A DNA stretch of 34,347 bases from an uncultured Pirellulaceae bacterium (GCA_905480235.1 CAJQPP010000074.1:1-34347); one strand, 5' to 3'; shown: positions 16,852 through 26,288, numbered from the stretch's first letter. Numbers and translations: made by a program. Notes: generated by a model not told the origin, from the letters alone.

Positions 16852-18234
16852 TCAAAGAATGAATTGAGAGAGGTCTTCATCTTCTGATATGGCTTCCAGT
16901 CTCTCTCGCACATAGGCAGCGTTGACTTCGACTTTGCCCATTTTCATGTCCGGTGCTTCAAAGCTGAGCTCCTCAAGCATTTTCTCGAGAATGGTGTAGA
17001 GTCTGCGGGCACCAATGTTTTGGCTGGACTGATTGACCTTGAATGCATAGCGAGCGAGTTCCTCGATGGCGTCATTCTTGAATTCCAAACCGACGCCCTC
17101 GGTATCCATCAGTGCTTCGTATTGGCGCGTCAAGGAATTTTTTGGCTCATTGAGAATGCGAATGAAGTCGTGCTCGGTGAGATCGTCCAATTCGACGCGA
17201 ATCGGGAAACGTCCCTGCAACTCGGGCATCAGATCACTTGGATTTACTTTGTGAAAGGCACCTGCGGCAATGAACAGAATATGATCCGTTTTCACATAAC
17301 CAAACTTGGTTTGAATGGTTGTGCCTTCCACGATCGGCAACAGGTCTCGCTGCACCCCCTGTCGGGATACATCTGCGCCCTTGGATTCACTGGAAACGAC
17401 TTTGTCGATTTCGTCGAGGAAGATGATGCCCAAATTTTCAGCAAGTTCGATCGCTTGAGCATTGATTTTTTCAGGCTCAAGTAATGCCTCACACTCTTGG
17501 TCAAAGATCACGTCGCGTGCCTGCAAGACGGTCATTTTTCGGCGGACATTCGATTTGGGCATGATTTTTTCCAGCATCCCCTGGAAATCCATATCCATAT
17601 GTTCCATGTTCATCCCGCCGACCATGACGGGTGCGTTTTTTTGTTCGATTGTCAGTTCGACATCTCGCTGGTCCATTTGACCGGCCAACAGCATTTCCTT
17701 CATTCGCGCTCGGGTGCGTTCGTAGGAGTTTTCGGTTTCTTCTGGCTCGTTCGTATCAACCGAAAAGCCGACGGGGCGGGGGGCGAGTAAATCAACTAGC
17801 CGTTCGATGGTTCGCGTGTTGGCTTCGGACTCGACTTTTTCACGTTCGTGGACTCTGACCAAGCTGATGGCGTTGTCGACAAGTTCTCGCACCATACTTT
17901 CCACATCGCGGCCGTAGTAACCGACTTCCGTATACTTGGTCGCTTCAATTTTGATAAACGGCGCGTTGGTTAAACGGGCCAGGCGGCGGGCAATTTCAGT
18001 TTTTCCGACCCCGGTTGAGCCGATCATCAGAATATTCTTGGGCGCAACTTCGCGTTTCATCTCTGCACCCAACTGTTGACGACGCCAGCGGTTGCGCATT
18101 GCAATTGCCACCGCACGCTTGGCGTCAGCTTGGCCAATGATGTAGCGATCGAGTTCCTCAACTACCTGTCGAGGAGTAAGAGCGGTTGATTGAGAAGCCG
18201 AAGCCCCTTTTTCTGGGGCCGTTATGCTTGACAC
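16852..18234 (-). CDS. hslU: ATP-dependent protease ATPase subunit HslU (ClpY)
   Basis: 460 residues. AAA+ unfoldase that feeds proteins into the HslV chamber. Walker A is GSTGVGKT (residues 72-79), Walker B is IIFLDEIDK, and [10 protein letters not shown] is the pore loop (GYVG-type). An inserted I-domain lies at about 110-240. The C-terminus EDLSQFIL matches the tail that docks into and activates HslV. Start is GTG at 18234, overlapping the 3' end of hslV by 13 nt; an N-terminal extension of about 18 residues rich in Ala and Ser precedes the conserved [17 protein letters not shown]. Transcribed with hslV upstream; convergent with mch. Confidence 0.97.
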   Translation of the reverse strand: MSSITAPEKGASASQSTALTPRQVVEELDRYIIGQADAKRAVAIAMRNRWRRQQLGAEMKREVAPKNILMIGSTGVGKTEIARRLARLTNAPFIKIEATKYTEVGYYGRDVESMVRELVDNAISLVRVHEREKVESEANTRTIERLVDLLAPRPVGFSVDTNEPEETENSYERTRARMKEMLLAGQMDQRDVELTIEQKNAPVMVGGMNMEHMDMDFQGMLEKIMPKSNVRRKMTVLQARDVIFDQECEALLEPEKINAQAIELAENLGIIFLDEIDKVVSSESKGADVSRQGVQRDLLPIVEGTTIQTKFGYVKTDHILFIAAGAFHKVNPSDLMPELQGRFPIRVELDDLTEHDFIRILNEPKNSLTRQYEALMDTEGVGLEFKNDAIEELARYAFKVNQSSQNIGARRLYTILEKMLEELSFEAPDMKMGKVEVNAAYVRERLEAISEDEDLSQFIL

Positions 18235-18764
18235 GGAATTTCCTCCACGACGATGTTCTGGTTGGTGTAGATGTCAATGCCTCCGGCAATTTCCAAAGCC
18301 TTGCGGACAATTTCGACGGGTTTCAAATCGGTGTTCTGGCGTAAGGCTCGGGCGGCAGCAATTGCGTAATTGCCACCGGATCCAATTCCGATGATGCCGT
18401 CGGTCGGCATGATTACATCACCGGTACCGCTGACCAGTAATGAGCACCGAGCATCGGAGACGGACAGTAAAGCCTCCAATTGCCTAAGGGCCTTGTCCAT
18501 ACGCCATTGCTTGGCCAATTCCGTGGCCGCTCGTTGGATATTTGACGGATAATCCCGAAGTTTTTCCTCAAAACGCTCCATTAGTGCAAATGAATCAGCA
18601 CTGCTGCCGGCAAAGCCGCAAAGCACCTGACCATTCAAAACACGTCGGATTTTGACCGCGTCAGCCTTCATTACGGCGGAACCGAGAGTCACCTGGCCGT
18701 CACCGCCCATGGCGACGGTTTGGTCATCCCGTACGGTTAATATTGTGGTGGCGTGGAATTTCAT
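18222..18764 (-). CDS. hslV: ATP-dependent protease peptidase subunit HslV (ClpQ)
   Basis: 180 residues. Threonine peptidase that forms a double hexamer capped by HslU. The start MKFHATTI carries a five-residue propeptide before Thr6, the expected catalytic N-terminal threonine; B. subtilis CodW has a similar FHATTI start while E. coli HslV begins MTTI. Family motifs: [41 protein letters not shown] and [17 protein letters not shown]. It is first gene of the hslVU operon, overlapping hslU. The promoter should lie in the 117-bp divergent gap to the gene at 18882; no heat-shock element was recognised there. Confidence 0.97.
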   Translation of the reverse strand: MKFHATTILTVRDDQTVAMGGDGQVTLGSAVMKADAVKIRRVLNGQVLCGFAGSSADSFALMERFEEKLRDYPSNIQRAATELAKQWRMDKALRQLEALLSVSDARCSLLVSGTGDVIMPTDGIIGIGSGGNYAIAAARALRQNTDLKPVEIVRKALEIAGGIDIYTNQNIVVEEIPCQA

Positions 18765-18881
18765 GGAGTCTCAAAGAGTAAAAAGTTTGCCCTGATTTTG
18801 CCGAAAAAGCCTCGTTTTGGATAGGTGCTAAATTGTCTTTGCTGCCTTATCGAAAATCTCCCAATGAGTTAGCCTGTAGTT

Positions 18882-20162
18882 ATGAATAAAATTAAACACG
18901 ATAGCTCGGAAAAGAACGATTCAACGTCTCCGACCGATAAACCACCCTTCCCGGGGTCGGCAGCAGATGCCAACGCCGCGATCGCAACGCCACCGTCGGC
19001 CCGCAGCCACATGTTGATGTCGCGAGATACCGCCGCGTTGTTAGTGATCGATATCCAAGAGAAACTGGTAAGCCATATTCTCGATCACTCGACCGTGGTT
19101 TGGAATACGAGGCGGCTAATCGATGGAGCCGATGTGCTGGGCCTGCCATCATTGTGCACCGAACAATATCCCCAAGGTCTGGGAAAGACAGTGCCTTTGT
19201 TGTTGGAGCGGCTTTCGGTAGATGACGAAAAATCTCTATTTAGTTGCCGAAACTGCGCCAACGTGTTGCAACAATTAAAGGACAAAAATCGAAACCAGAT
19301 TTTGTTGTGTGGAATCGAAACCCATGTTTGCGTTCAACAGACCGCATTGGATTTGATCGGCATGGGGTTTGATGTCTGGGTGGCCGTGGACGCCATGGGT
19401 TCAAGGCATGAGTTGGACCACAAGACAGCGTTGCAACGGATGCAAATGGCAGGCGTTACTCTGACCACGACCGAGTCAGCGCTGTTTGAATGGTGCGAGA
19501 TCTCCGGTACCCATGAATTCAAACGCATTAGTACCCTGGTGAGGGAAATGCCGCCGTCCCAGATCGATATCCCGGACGCTCGTTTCTTTCCTCGACCGGC
19601 AGCCCGCTACGTGGTCCAAACCAACCACCAGGAGATCTCCCGGCAACCAGATAAGGTTAGCAACGAATTGGTTTTTATTCTGCGAGACACCCATACGGGC
19701 GCCGTGGTTAAGGAGTTTCGTGGCTCTGTTTCACAAACGGTGGCTGAGCCGGTTTCCCTGCTTGGTAAGGATGGGTTCCAAAGCGTAGAAGTTACCGCGG
19801 ATGGGACTGCCGTTAGTGTCCAGAATTCGCAGGGCGAAATTCAGATGATCTATCTGCCGATTGGCGATGCCAGAACGAACCATCCACGCTGGAAAGTTCG
19901 TAAGTTCGAACGGCATATCGCGTCCGAAGAATATAAAACGGATTACGAAATCACGTTAAAAGTCGTCGATTACAAAACGGATAATTCCTTTCGTGAATTC
20001 ACGGGATATGAGCACCGGGACCCAGAAAGCGGCGAATTAACTCACGTGAGTGGTGTCAGACAGGTCGAAATTTCCTCGGACGGTCGTTGGATGGTCATTA
20101 CCGAGTTGGGGCGTCCGCCCGAGCTGATCGAGTTACCAGCTGAATCGGGTGTCGCAGTATAA
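18882..20162 (+). CDS. Isochorismatase-family cysteine hydrolase with C-terminal beta-rich extension
   Basis: 426 residues in three parts. Residues 1-43 are polar and disordered-looking (Ser, Thr, Pro, Ala). Residues about 46-225 form an isochorismatase/nicotinamidase-like alpha/beta hydrolase with the full triad Asp57 (LLVIDIQEKL), Lys117 and Cys150 (CGIETHVCVQ); its short length and GIETHVCV resemble YcaC-type proteins. Residues about 235-426 are a beta-strand-rich tail of unknown nature, with paired strands such as ARYVVQTNHQ, LVFILRDTHTGAVVKEFRG and IQMIYLPIG; it is not a known partner domain of this superfamily. A later ATG at 19011 would remove the disordered part and fits the family start better, so the start is open. 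The substrate cannot be deduced. Confidence 0.85.
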   Translation: MNKIKHDSSEKNDSTSPTDKPPFPGSAADANAAIATPPSARSHMLMSRDTAALLVIDIQEKLVSHILDHSTVVWNTRRLIDGADVLGLPSLCTEQYPQGLGKTVPLLLERLSVDDEKSLFSCRNCANVLQQLKDKNRNQILLCGIETHVCVQQTALDLIGMGFDVWVAVDAMGSRHELDHKTALQRMQMAGVTLTTTESALFEWCEISGTHEFKRISTLVREMPPSQIDIPDARFFPRPAARYVVQTNHQEISRQPDKVSNELVFILRDTHTGAVVKEFRGSVSQTVAEPVSLLGKDGFQSVEVTADGTAVSVQNSQGEIQMIYLPIGDARTNHPRWKVRKFERHIASEEYKTDYEITLKVVDYKTDNSFREFTGYEHRDPESGELTHVSGVRQVEISSDGRWMVITELGRPPELIELPAESGVAV

Positions 20163-20201
20163 GCGAATGATTTTGCTTCCTACTGGCCGGCATGCAGCCG
20201 A

Positions 20202-21398
20202 CTAAATATCTCCACGTTCAACCGCAAGCCTCATAAAATTGAGAGCTTGCTTGATCGACCTTTGCACGACAATCGAGGGGTTGCTGGCGGCATGGAATCG
20301 TTCACCAAGCTGTTTCCCGTCGCCATAAATGGCAACGTCCCGTTGTGGTATCTCGGAATCTTCTAAGATCGGGCCAATCACCAGGACATAATCGGTGGCG
20401 AACGTTGTTTGTGCCGTGTTAACTAGTTTTTCAATGGAATGGCTAGGGTCCGGTTGGGATAGGGATACGGTGCCTCGATAAACTTGTCCGGTCGTATCGG
20501 CATCATTCAACCACTCCGCAATCAGGCTGCAACCTCCCAAATCCACTACAGAGAGTGTGGCTTGCTTTTCCGTCAGCAACGCTATCAGGACTTCCGGCAG
20601 GGTGATTTCATTTTCGCCAAAAATGTACTCAGCGAATTCATCTCGTATCAGCTTGGCGGTCGGCCCAATGATCGCTTGGCATTCGTTTGGATTCGCTCCG
20701 GCGGCTGAAATTCTCAGGGTGATGGTCGCCTTGGTTGCTGTGATTCCAACCGTGGGAATACGGCCTCGCCGAATGAGGTCTGGCAAGCGACGTTCGACAT
20801 CACTCTCGCCTAACCCAAAACAATGAATGGCATGGTGGACGATGATGCCAAGTTCGGGGAATTGCTCGATAATGGCTGGACGTGCATAGTCCCACCACAT
20901 GGGTTTGAGCTCGGCAGGCACTCCCGGGAATGCAAAGAATCGACAGGTGTGGCTAGTGTTTTGAATTTGGTAATCGACACCGGGAGCCGTCCCTGTCAGG
21001 TTGGGAATGAGGCAACCACCAGCTGGGTACATCGCCTGAACGCGGTTGCTTTCAGGCATGCTGCGTCCCCGCGATACGAATAGTTCCTCGATGTACTGAA
21101 CCGCTGCCTGGTCGGTAAGCAGGGGGACACCGGCAACCTCGGCGATTACCTGTCGGGTGAGGTCATCACCCGTGGGGCCTAAACCTCCGGTGATTAGCGT
21201 CACGTCGGCCCGTTGGCTGGCCTGCTCAAACGCTTGCCGCATCAAGCCTTCATCGTCGGCCACGGTGGTATGGAAAAGAGGCCGCAGGCCGATCTCACTG
21301 AGGCGACGGCTCAGCCATTGGCTGTTGGTATCCAATCGTTGGCCGCTCGTTAGCTCATCGCCAATCGAAATAACTTCCGCCGTGGGTACGAGATTCAT
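20202..21398 (-). CDS. cinA: CinA-like protein (MoCF domain plus degenerate CinA C-terminal domain)
   Basis: 398 residues from ATG 21398 (a longer frame from TTG 21437 adds 13 unlike residues and has no ribosome site). The N-terminal half is a clear MoCF/competence-damage domain: AEVISIGDELTSGQRLDTNSQWLSRRL, LITGGLGPTGDDLTRQ and the FPGVPAELKPMW segment. CinA normally has ADP-ribose pyrophosphatase activity here and NMN deamidase at the C-terminus. The C-terminal region (about 265-395) starts like CinA but the ESCTGG-type catalytic motif is replaced by VDLGGCSL, so deamidase activity is doubtful. Function is likely NAD(P)-metabolite housekeeping. It converges on the isochorismatase-like gene and diverges from glmS. 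Confidence 0.88.
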   Translation of the reverse strand: MNLVPTAEVISIGDELTSGQRLDTNSQWLSRRLSEIGLRPLFHTTVADDEGLMRQAFEQASQRADVTLITGGLGPTGDDLTRQVIAEVAGVPLLTDQAAVQYIEELFVSRGRSMPESNRVQAMYPAGGCLIPNLTGTAPGVDYQIQNTSHTCRFFAFPGVPAELKPMWWDYARPAIIEQFPELGIIVHHAIHCFGLGESDVERRLPDLIRRGRIPTVGITATKATITLRISAAGANPNECQAIIGPTAKLIRDEFAEYIFGENEITLPEVLIALLTEKQATLSVVDLGGCSLIAEWLNDADTTGQVYRGTVSLSQPDPSHSIEKLVNTAQTTFATDYVLVIGPILEDSEIPQRDVAIYGDGKQLGERFHAASNPSIVVQRSIKQALNFMRLAVERGDI

Positions 21399-21634
21399 CT
21401 GGTGTTTCGTAATTGCTGGTGGTAATGAATGACACAAAGAGGTTGTAATGGGTTGTGGGTTTTCATTGTGCCAGAAAACTTACTTTCGCTGCAGGCGTTA
21501 CTAGCCGCATTATTGTTAAGGTAAGTTTCGTGAATGATTGGTGATTCTAAAGGAATGGGCATTGTCGTAAAGGAAAACCGGATGTTACTCTGGAATGAGA
21601 GCCTTTTGCCCTGCATCTTATCTGGATCAATCGC

Positions 21635-23500
21635 ATGTGTGGAATCGTTGGTTACGTCGGATCAAAAATTGCAAACGATTTCCTAATTGAGGGACTACGT
21701 CGCCTCGAGTACCGCGGTTATGACAGCGCTGGTACGGCGACCCTAAACGGCAGCGGGGAAATAGAAATCATCAAATCGGTCGGCCGTATCTCGGGGCTGG
21801 CCAGCAAAATTACCAAGCACCCCTCGTCAGCCACGCTTGGTATTGGGCACACCCGCTGGGCAACGCATGGCGTTCCCAATGAAGCGAATGCCCACCCTCA
21901 CGTTGGGGGTAAACTGGATTTGGCGATTGTTCATAACGGCGTAATCGAGAACCACGCCGAATTGAAGCAAATGCTGCAAGAAAAGGGCTTCGTCTTCGGA
22001 TCCGATACGGATACGGAAGTGATCGGGCATCTGATTGCAGATTCCCTGCAAGTCGCATTGGAAAATACCGACAGTCAGGATCCCCTGGCGGCTCCGGCAG
22101 AAGCGATTCGCAACGCTACAAAAATGCTTCGTGGTACGTATGGTTTGGCGGTCGTTTTCAAAGACCATCCTGACGCGATCTTTGCTGTTCGCCTGGGCAG
22201 TCCGTTGGTTATTGGCGTTGGGAAAAATGAGAACTTCTTGGCCAGTGACGCTGCACCCTTGGCAGGTTTTACTGACAAGATCGTTTATCTGGCTGATCAT
22301 CAATTAGCCGTCATCACCGAAAATGATTTACTCATCTCGCATCGTGACTTGGGCCAAATAAGCCCGGACGTCAAAGAACTGGCAATCGACGCGGAGCAGG
22401 TCGAGCTGGGTGATTTCGATCATTACATGTTGAAAGAGATCTACGAACAGCCAGAGGCTTTGGCCAATACGATGCGTGGCCGATTGAGCGATGATGATGC
22501 GACTGCTGTGTTTGGAGGCCTGAACCTGACACCCCATCATTTGCGTCGTATTAAACGAATCGTTTTCACAGGATGTGGGACGAGTTGGCATTCGGCGTTG
22601 GTGGGTGAGTACCTATTTGAGGAAATCGCGCATATTCCCGTTGAAGTTGAATATGCCAGTGAGTTGCGGTACCGCAATCCTCCCATGGATAACGAAACCT
22701 TGATCTTTGCTATTACGCAGAGTGGGGAGACAGCGGATACGCTGGCCGCGCTGCGAGAGATGAAGCGGCAGGGACACCTCACCATGGCGATTTGTAATGT
22801 GGTGGGCAGTTCGATTGCTCAGGAAGCAGACGGTGGACTTTTCTTGCATGCTGGCCCCGAAATCGGCGTCGCTTCGACAAAGGCCTACACCAGCCAGTGT
22901 GTAGCACTATTGATGTTGGCACTTTACTTCGGGAGACTGCGGCACATCAGTTACAACGAAGGACGCCACATTATCGAAAACTTGAAAAAGTTACCGGATT
23001 TGATTCAGCGAACTTTGCAAACCAATGATGAATTGAAACGGGTGGCTGAGAAATATAGCTCCGCCAACAATTTCCTATACCTCGGTCGCCATTACAACTT
23101 TCCCACCGCATTGGAGGGGGCGTTGAAACTGAAAGAAATCAGTTACATCCATGCCGAAGGGTACCCTGCGGCTGAGATGAAGCACGGTCCGATCGCGTTA
23201 GTAGACGAACACACACCGAGCGTCTTTGTGATGCCGCGTGGTTTCATTTACGACAAGGTCATGTCGAACGTGGAGGAGATTAAAGCTCGCGGCGGCCCGG
23301 TTATCGCCATTGCCGAAGAGGGCGATGAGCGAATCGCTCAAGTTGCTGACGAGGTGATCTACATTCCACGAGTCGAGGAGTACCTGCAACCCATCGTCTC
23401 GGTCATTCCATTGCAATTGCTTTCGTATCACATTGCTGTGATGCGTGGTTGCGATGTTGACAAGCCACGCAATTTGGCCAAGAGCGTCACCGTCGAATAG
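21635..23500 (+). CDS. glmS: Glutamine--fructose-6-phosphate aminotransferase (isomerizing)
   Basis: 621 residues, close to the usual 608-610. It makes glucosamine-6-phosphate from fructose-6-phosphate and glutamine, the first committed step to UDP-GlcNAc. The N-terminal glutaminase begins MCGIVGYVG with the catalytic Cys2, then RLEYRGYDSAG, GHTRWATHG and the HNGVIENH loop. Two SIS sugar-binding domains follow (FTGCGTSWHSALVGEY, ITQSGETADTL, then YLGRHYNFPTALEGALKLKEISYIHAEGYPAAEMKHGPIALV). The C-terminus is CDVDKPRNLAKSVTVE, the conserved end. No ribosome site is obvious, and no glmS ribozyme-like element is evident in the 197-bp upstream gap, though this was not tested structurally. Confidence 0.98.
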   Translation: MCGIVGYVGSKIANDFLIEGLRRLEYRGYDSAGTATLNGSGEIEIIKSVGRISGLASKITKHPSSATLGIGHTRWATHGVPNEANAHPHVGGKLDLAIVHNGVIENHAELKQMLQEKGFVFGSDTDTEVIGHLIADSLQVALENTDSQDPLAAPAEAIRNATKMLRGTYGLAVVFKDHPDAIFAVRLGSPLVIGVGKNENFLASDAAPLAGFTDKIVYLADHQLAVITENDLLISHRDLGQISPDVKELAIDAEQVELGDFDHYMLKEIYEQPEALANTMRGRLSDDDATAVFGGLNLTPHHLRRIKRIVFTGCGTSWHSALVGEYLFEEIAHIPVEVEYASELRYRNPPMDNETLIFAITQSGETADTLAALREMKRQGHLTMAICNVVGSSIAQEADGGLFLHAGPEIGVASTKAYTSQCVALLMLALYFGRLRHISYNEGRHIIENLKKLPDLIQRTLQTNDELKRVAEKYSSANNFLYLGRHYNFPTALEGALKLKEISYIHAEGYPAAEMKHGPIALVDEHTPSVFVMPRGFIYDKVMSNVEEIKARGGPVIAIAEEGDERIAQVADEVIYIPRVEEYLQPIVSVIPLQLLSYHIAVMRGCDVDKPRNLAKSVTVE

Positions 23501-23680
23501 ACGGAAACCGACGGTCCTGCACAGACGCTAAGCACTTCAAATCGGCGTTAAGGATTCCTACCACGGGAAATCCGCGGAACGATAAGGGCCGTTTGCTAAA
23601 GCCCTCTTTGCTGTTACTTGCGCTGCACAGGACAAGTTGTTGATCGACGGCAGCTCCGGGTCACATTCGCTTCCCCGCGC

Positions 23681-23711
23681 ATAAAAAAGCGAGAGTAAAG
23701 ACTCTCGCTTT
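23681..23711 (-). terminator. Rho-independent terminator, minus strand
   Basis: AAAGCGAGAGT (23686-23696) pairs perfectly with ACTCTCGCTTT (23701-23711) across a 4-nt loop. The A-run at 23683-23688 becomes a U-tract only in the minus-strand transcript, so it terminates the small gene at 23748-23978. The plus strand has no suitable T-run, leaving glmS without a strong terminator. Confidence 0.85.
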
Positions 23712-23747
23712 GGTCGATCAAATCAAATACGTAAAATTGCTTCCCAT

Positions 23748-23978
23748 CTAGATCTCTTCATTATCGTCGTAAGTTCGACGATCTGACGGATGCCACAATG
23801 GAAGTCCTTTACGAACCCGCCTGGCCAATATGGTCAGTTTTTCTTCCGTTCCGGGAAGTGCACCTGTTGAAGCGAAACGATCGCTGCTTACGTGCTCTGG
23901 TTCGTAGTCCCATTGTCCATCTTTAATGGCTTCCAAGATTGATTCGGCCACAGTTAATCCTTTGTTGCTATCGCACAT
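23748..23978 (-). CDS. Small acidic protein (76 aa), planctomycete-type hypothetical
   Basis: Start ATG 23978 was chosen: a frame extends to 24080, but the extra 34 residues look random. The product has a short N-terminus, an amphipathic helix LTVAESILEAIKDGQWDYEP, then TGALPGTEEKLTILARRVRKGLPLWHPSDR and an acidic end. The pattern ALPGTxEKL followed by a helix ending GLPLWHPxDR looks like a conserved small-protein fold; I think I have seen similar products in planctomycete genomes but cannot confirm it. A minus-strand terminator 37 bp downstream supports real transcription. GAGG occurs upstream but too far away to be a good ribosome site. Function unknown. Confidence 0.7.
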   Translation of the reverse strand: MCDSNKGLTVAESILEAIKDGQWDYEPEHVSSDRFASTGALPGTEEKLTILARRVRKGLPLWHPSDRRTYDDNEEI

Positions 23979-24232
23979 CGAATTTTTTTTTGGCAACCTC
24001 GCCCCGCTGCACATCCATGACTTGATTGACCAGAGCTCTCTTCTGGATCCTGTTCCAAAACTCAGATCAATCGGATGCATATTTGAAGGCTTGATGATGA
24101 CTTTGTCAAGAAAAAGTTTTGGTCTCGAATTGCGATTTGCGGCATTTACTTATTGCTTGACTTTGGCCTTTGGAAAGCCCTAAGGATTGTTAGTGTTTTG
24201 ACACAACTGGAATCACAGGGAAGGCCTTGTGG

Positions 24233-24946
24233 CTACTCGCTCGCCAAAAATACGGGCGTTTTCAACCGCGATTTGAAATTCGTAACGCGATCTGGGCAAA
24301 GCCTGCTATTCCGATCGCTTTTTTGGCAGACAGCTCCGCGAACGGCCAGGATATTGGGGCTTGTTTGAAAGGCCTGCGGTAGACTTTCGAGGCCAATCGA
24401 GCCGGCGAGAGCGACGCAAACGGAATATTTCTGCAGAGTCCGAAATAATTTCCCCAATTCGGTGCACGAGATATGATCGAAAATTATTCGTCCATTTTTT
24501 TCGTAGGTGTCAATTAGAAAGACCTTGCGGCCAGATTGTATCGTGAAATCCACGAGTTCCCCCGGTGGCGGGGCTTGGCAAGCACCGTGGTCCGCATAGG
24601 CCACAACCACCGGTTGGGTTTTGGAAGGCAGTAGGGAAGCCCAGTTCTGCCACCGATTTTTCCAATCCGACAAGGCGTGGCAGCCGGAGAGACCCACTTT
24701 TGCGAAGGTGAATTTTTTTAGCACGTGGACAGCCGGCTCAGCCTCTGATTGGCGTTCGAGTAACTCTCCCATCGCGAGGCTCAGGGGCAAGCGGTGGGCC
24801 ATTCGCTGTCCGATGCTGCTTGCTATTGGAGAGGAGACCGCGCCTAAGGAACCATGATCGGGTTCCTTGAGATCAATGATATCTGCACCGCCTGCGGCAG
24901 CCTTTTCCGCCTCCTGCAAATCGCGAACGCTGACGAGTAGTTCCAT
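24233..24946 (-). CDS. mfnB: (5-formylfuran-3-yl)methyl phosphate synthase, methanofuran biosynthesis
   Basis: 237 residues from ATG 24946 (GTG 24949 adds one residue). MfnB condenses two triose phosphates to 4-(hydroxymethyl)-2-furancarboxaldehyde phosphate, the furan core of methanofuran. It is a TIM-barrel with Schiff-base lysine: DIIDLKEPDHGSLGA places Asp25 and Lys27 at the same numbering as in the M. jannaschii enzyme; Lys83 (AKVGLSG) and Lys150 (LIDTYEKNGRIIFDH) match the other active-site lysines as I recall them. The end CVALAGSIGLESL and ILAVRGAVC are the usual phosphate-binding region. Together with mch this indicates a functioning H4MPT/methanofuran C1 pathway. The 152-bp gap to the small gene downstream holds nothing recognised. 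Confidence 0.9.
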   Translation of the reverse strand: MELLVSVRDLQEAEKAAAGGADIIDLKEPDHGSLGAVSSPIASSIGQRMAHRLPLSLAMGELLERQSEAEPAVHVLKKFTFAKVGLSGCHALSDWKNRWQNWASLLPSKTQPVVVAYADHGACQAPPPGELVDFTIQSGRKVFLIDTYEKNGRIIFDHISCTELGKLFRTLQKYSVCVALAGSIGLESLPQAFQTSPNILAVRGAVCQKSDRNSRLCPDRVTNFKSRLKTPVFLASE

Positions 24947-25088
24947 CACAAAGGTTGAATCCGATTAAAACTCAAGTGGCCAAGGATGGTATCCAATTTA
25001 GCGGTTGAGCGTTAAGCTATGAAGCCTGCCCAATACGCCTGGGCAGGAATCTACCTGAGGACACCGCATCCCGAGAATTTGCAACAAG

Positions 25089-26288
25089 ATGGCTTCCCCA
25101 ATCGACTTTGACTACATCAAGCAGGAATCACAATTAGTCGATTATTGTGACCGGATTGCTGGCAGTCCGCTTATCGCTTTTGACACAGAATTTGTATCAG
25201 AGGATCGGTATTTGCCGGAACTTTGCCTGTTGCAGGTAGCAGCAGGGGACGACATGGCTATCATCGACACGCTGGAGTGTAAGAACATTCGACCGCTTTG
25301 GGATCTCATTTGTGACCCCCAGCATGGTCACCAAACGGTGGTTCATGCCGCTCGGGAAGAGTTTCGTTTTTGCGTAATGGAGACCGGCAAAAGGCCGCAT
25401 CGATTGTTTGATACGCAGGTGGCAGCTGGTTTGATAGGTTTGGAATTTCCGGCAGCCTATTCCAATCTGGTCAGCCGTTTTTGCAAAGAGACCTTACAAA
25501 AGCATGAGACCCGCACAAATTGGCGCAAAAGGCCTCTGAGTTCCGGCCAGCTCCAGTACGCAATCAAAGATGTCGTGTATTTGGAAGAGATCCATCGAAA
25601 AATTAACCAGCGGCTGGAAGATTTGGGTCGCTTGGATTGGTTGGAAGAGGAGATGGATCGTCGGCAGGCCGAGTTTGAAGCCGATCTTCGGCCAACGCGA
25701 TGGCGGAAATTATCAGGGATTGCGTCTTCAACGGCCGCCGAGTTAGCCGTGATTCGTGAGTTGTGGAAGTGGCGTGAGGAAATTGCACGGACTCGCGATC
25801 TACCCGCTCGTAGGGTTTTGCGGGATGATCTCCTAATCGAGCTTTGTAAACGCGGCACATCGGATTTGAAGAAGATCCGTTCGATCCGTGGAATGGATTA
25901 CGGACGTGTGCAGAAATTTCTGCCCGAAATCTCCGCAGCGATCGAGCGGGGTTTGGACGTCCCTAAAAGCGATTGGCCCGAAACCTTCAAGCGTTCAAGA
26001 ATTCCCAACCTGGGATTGTTGGGTCAATTCCTCGCCACGGCACTCGGCGTGATCTGTCGGGAAAAGTCTATCGCACCGAATCTAGCCTCCAGCACCCAAG
26101 AATTACGGACGATGGCGGCATGGAGGTTGGGCATGATCAAATTGCCAGAAGAGCCGCGGCTTTTTCGTGGCTGGCGGCGAGAAGTCATCGCTGAAGAGAT
26201 CGACCGGGTTCTAGAAGGCAAGAAGTCGTTGCGAATTATCGATCCGAAATCGAGCCAGCCGTTAACGATTGATGATTGCCCAAGCTAA
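25089..26288 (+). CDS. rnd: Ribonuclease D
   Basis: 399 residues. 3'-5' exoribonuclease that trims tRNA precursors and other stable RNA. The DEDDy exonuclease domain (about 8-175) has D32-T-E34 (motif I) and Y157-AIK-D161 (motif III, with the tyrosine of the DEDDy subclass). In motif II, where E. coli has HACSED, this protein has HAAREE, so the usual Asp is Glu91. One or two HRDC domains follow (about 215-300 and 305-385), as in full-length RNase D. A start ATG 25089 is used; no clear ribosome site, and upstream of it is GC-mixed sequence with no recognised motif. It converges on the isomerase-like gene across a 240-bp gap. Confidence 0.93.
   Translation: MASPIDFDYIKQESQLVDYCDRIAGSPLIAFDTEFVSEDRYLPELCLLQVAAGDDMAIIDTLECKNIRPLWDLICDPQHGHQTVVHAAREEFRFCVMETGKRPHRLFDTQVAAGLIGLEFPAAYSNLVSRFCKETLQKHETRTNWRKRPLSSGQLQYAIKDVVYLEEIHRKINQRLEDLGRLDWLEEEMDRRQAEFEADLRPTRWRKLSGIASSTAAELAVIRELWKWREEIARTRDLPARRVLRDDLLIELCKRGTSDLKKIRSIRGMDYGRVQKFLPEISAAIERGLDVPKSDWPETFKRSRIPNLGLLGQFLATALGVICREKSIAPNLASSTQELRTMAAWRLGMIKLPEEPRLFRGWRREVIAEEIDRVLEGKKSLRIIDPKSSQPLTIDDCPS

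Noticed and set aside
21438..21634. Possible glmS ribozyme or riboswitch upstream of glmS
   Set aside because: No glmS-ribozyme-like core was recognised and the gap is short (197 bp); known glmS ribozymes are mostly from Gram-positive bacteria. Not called.
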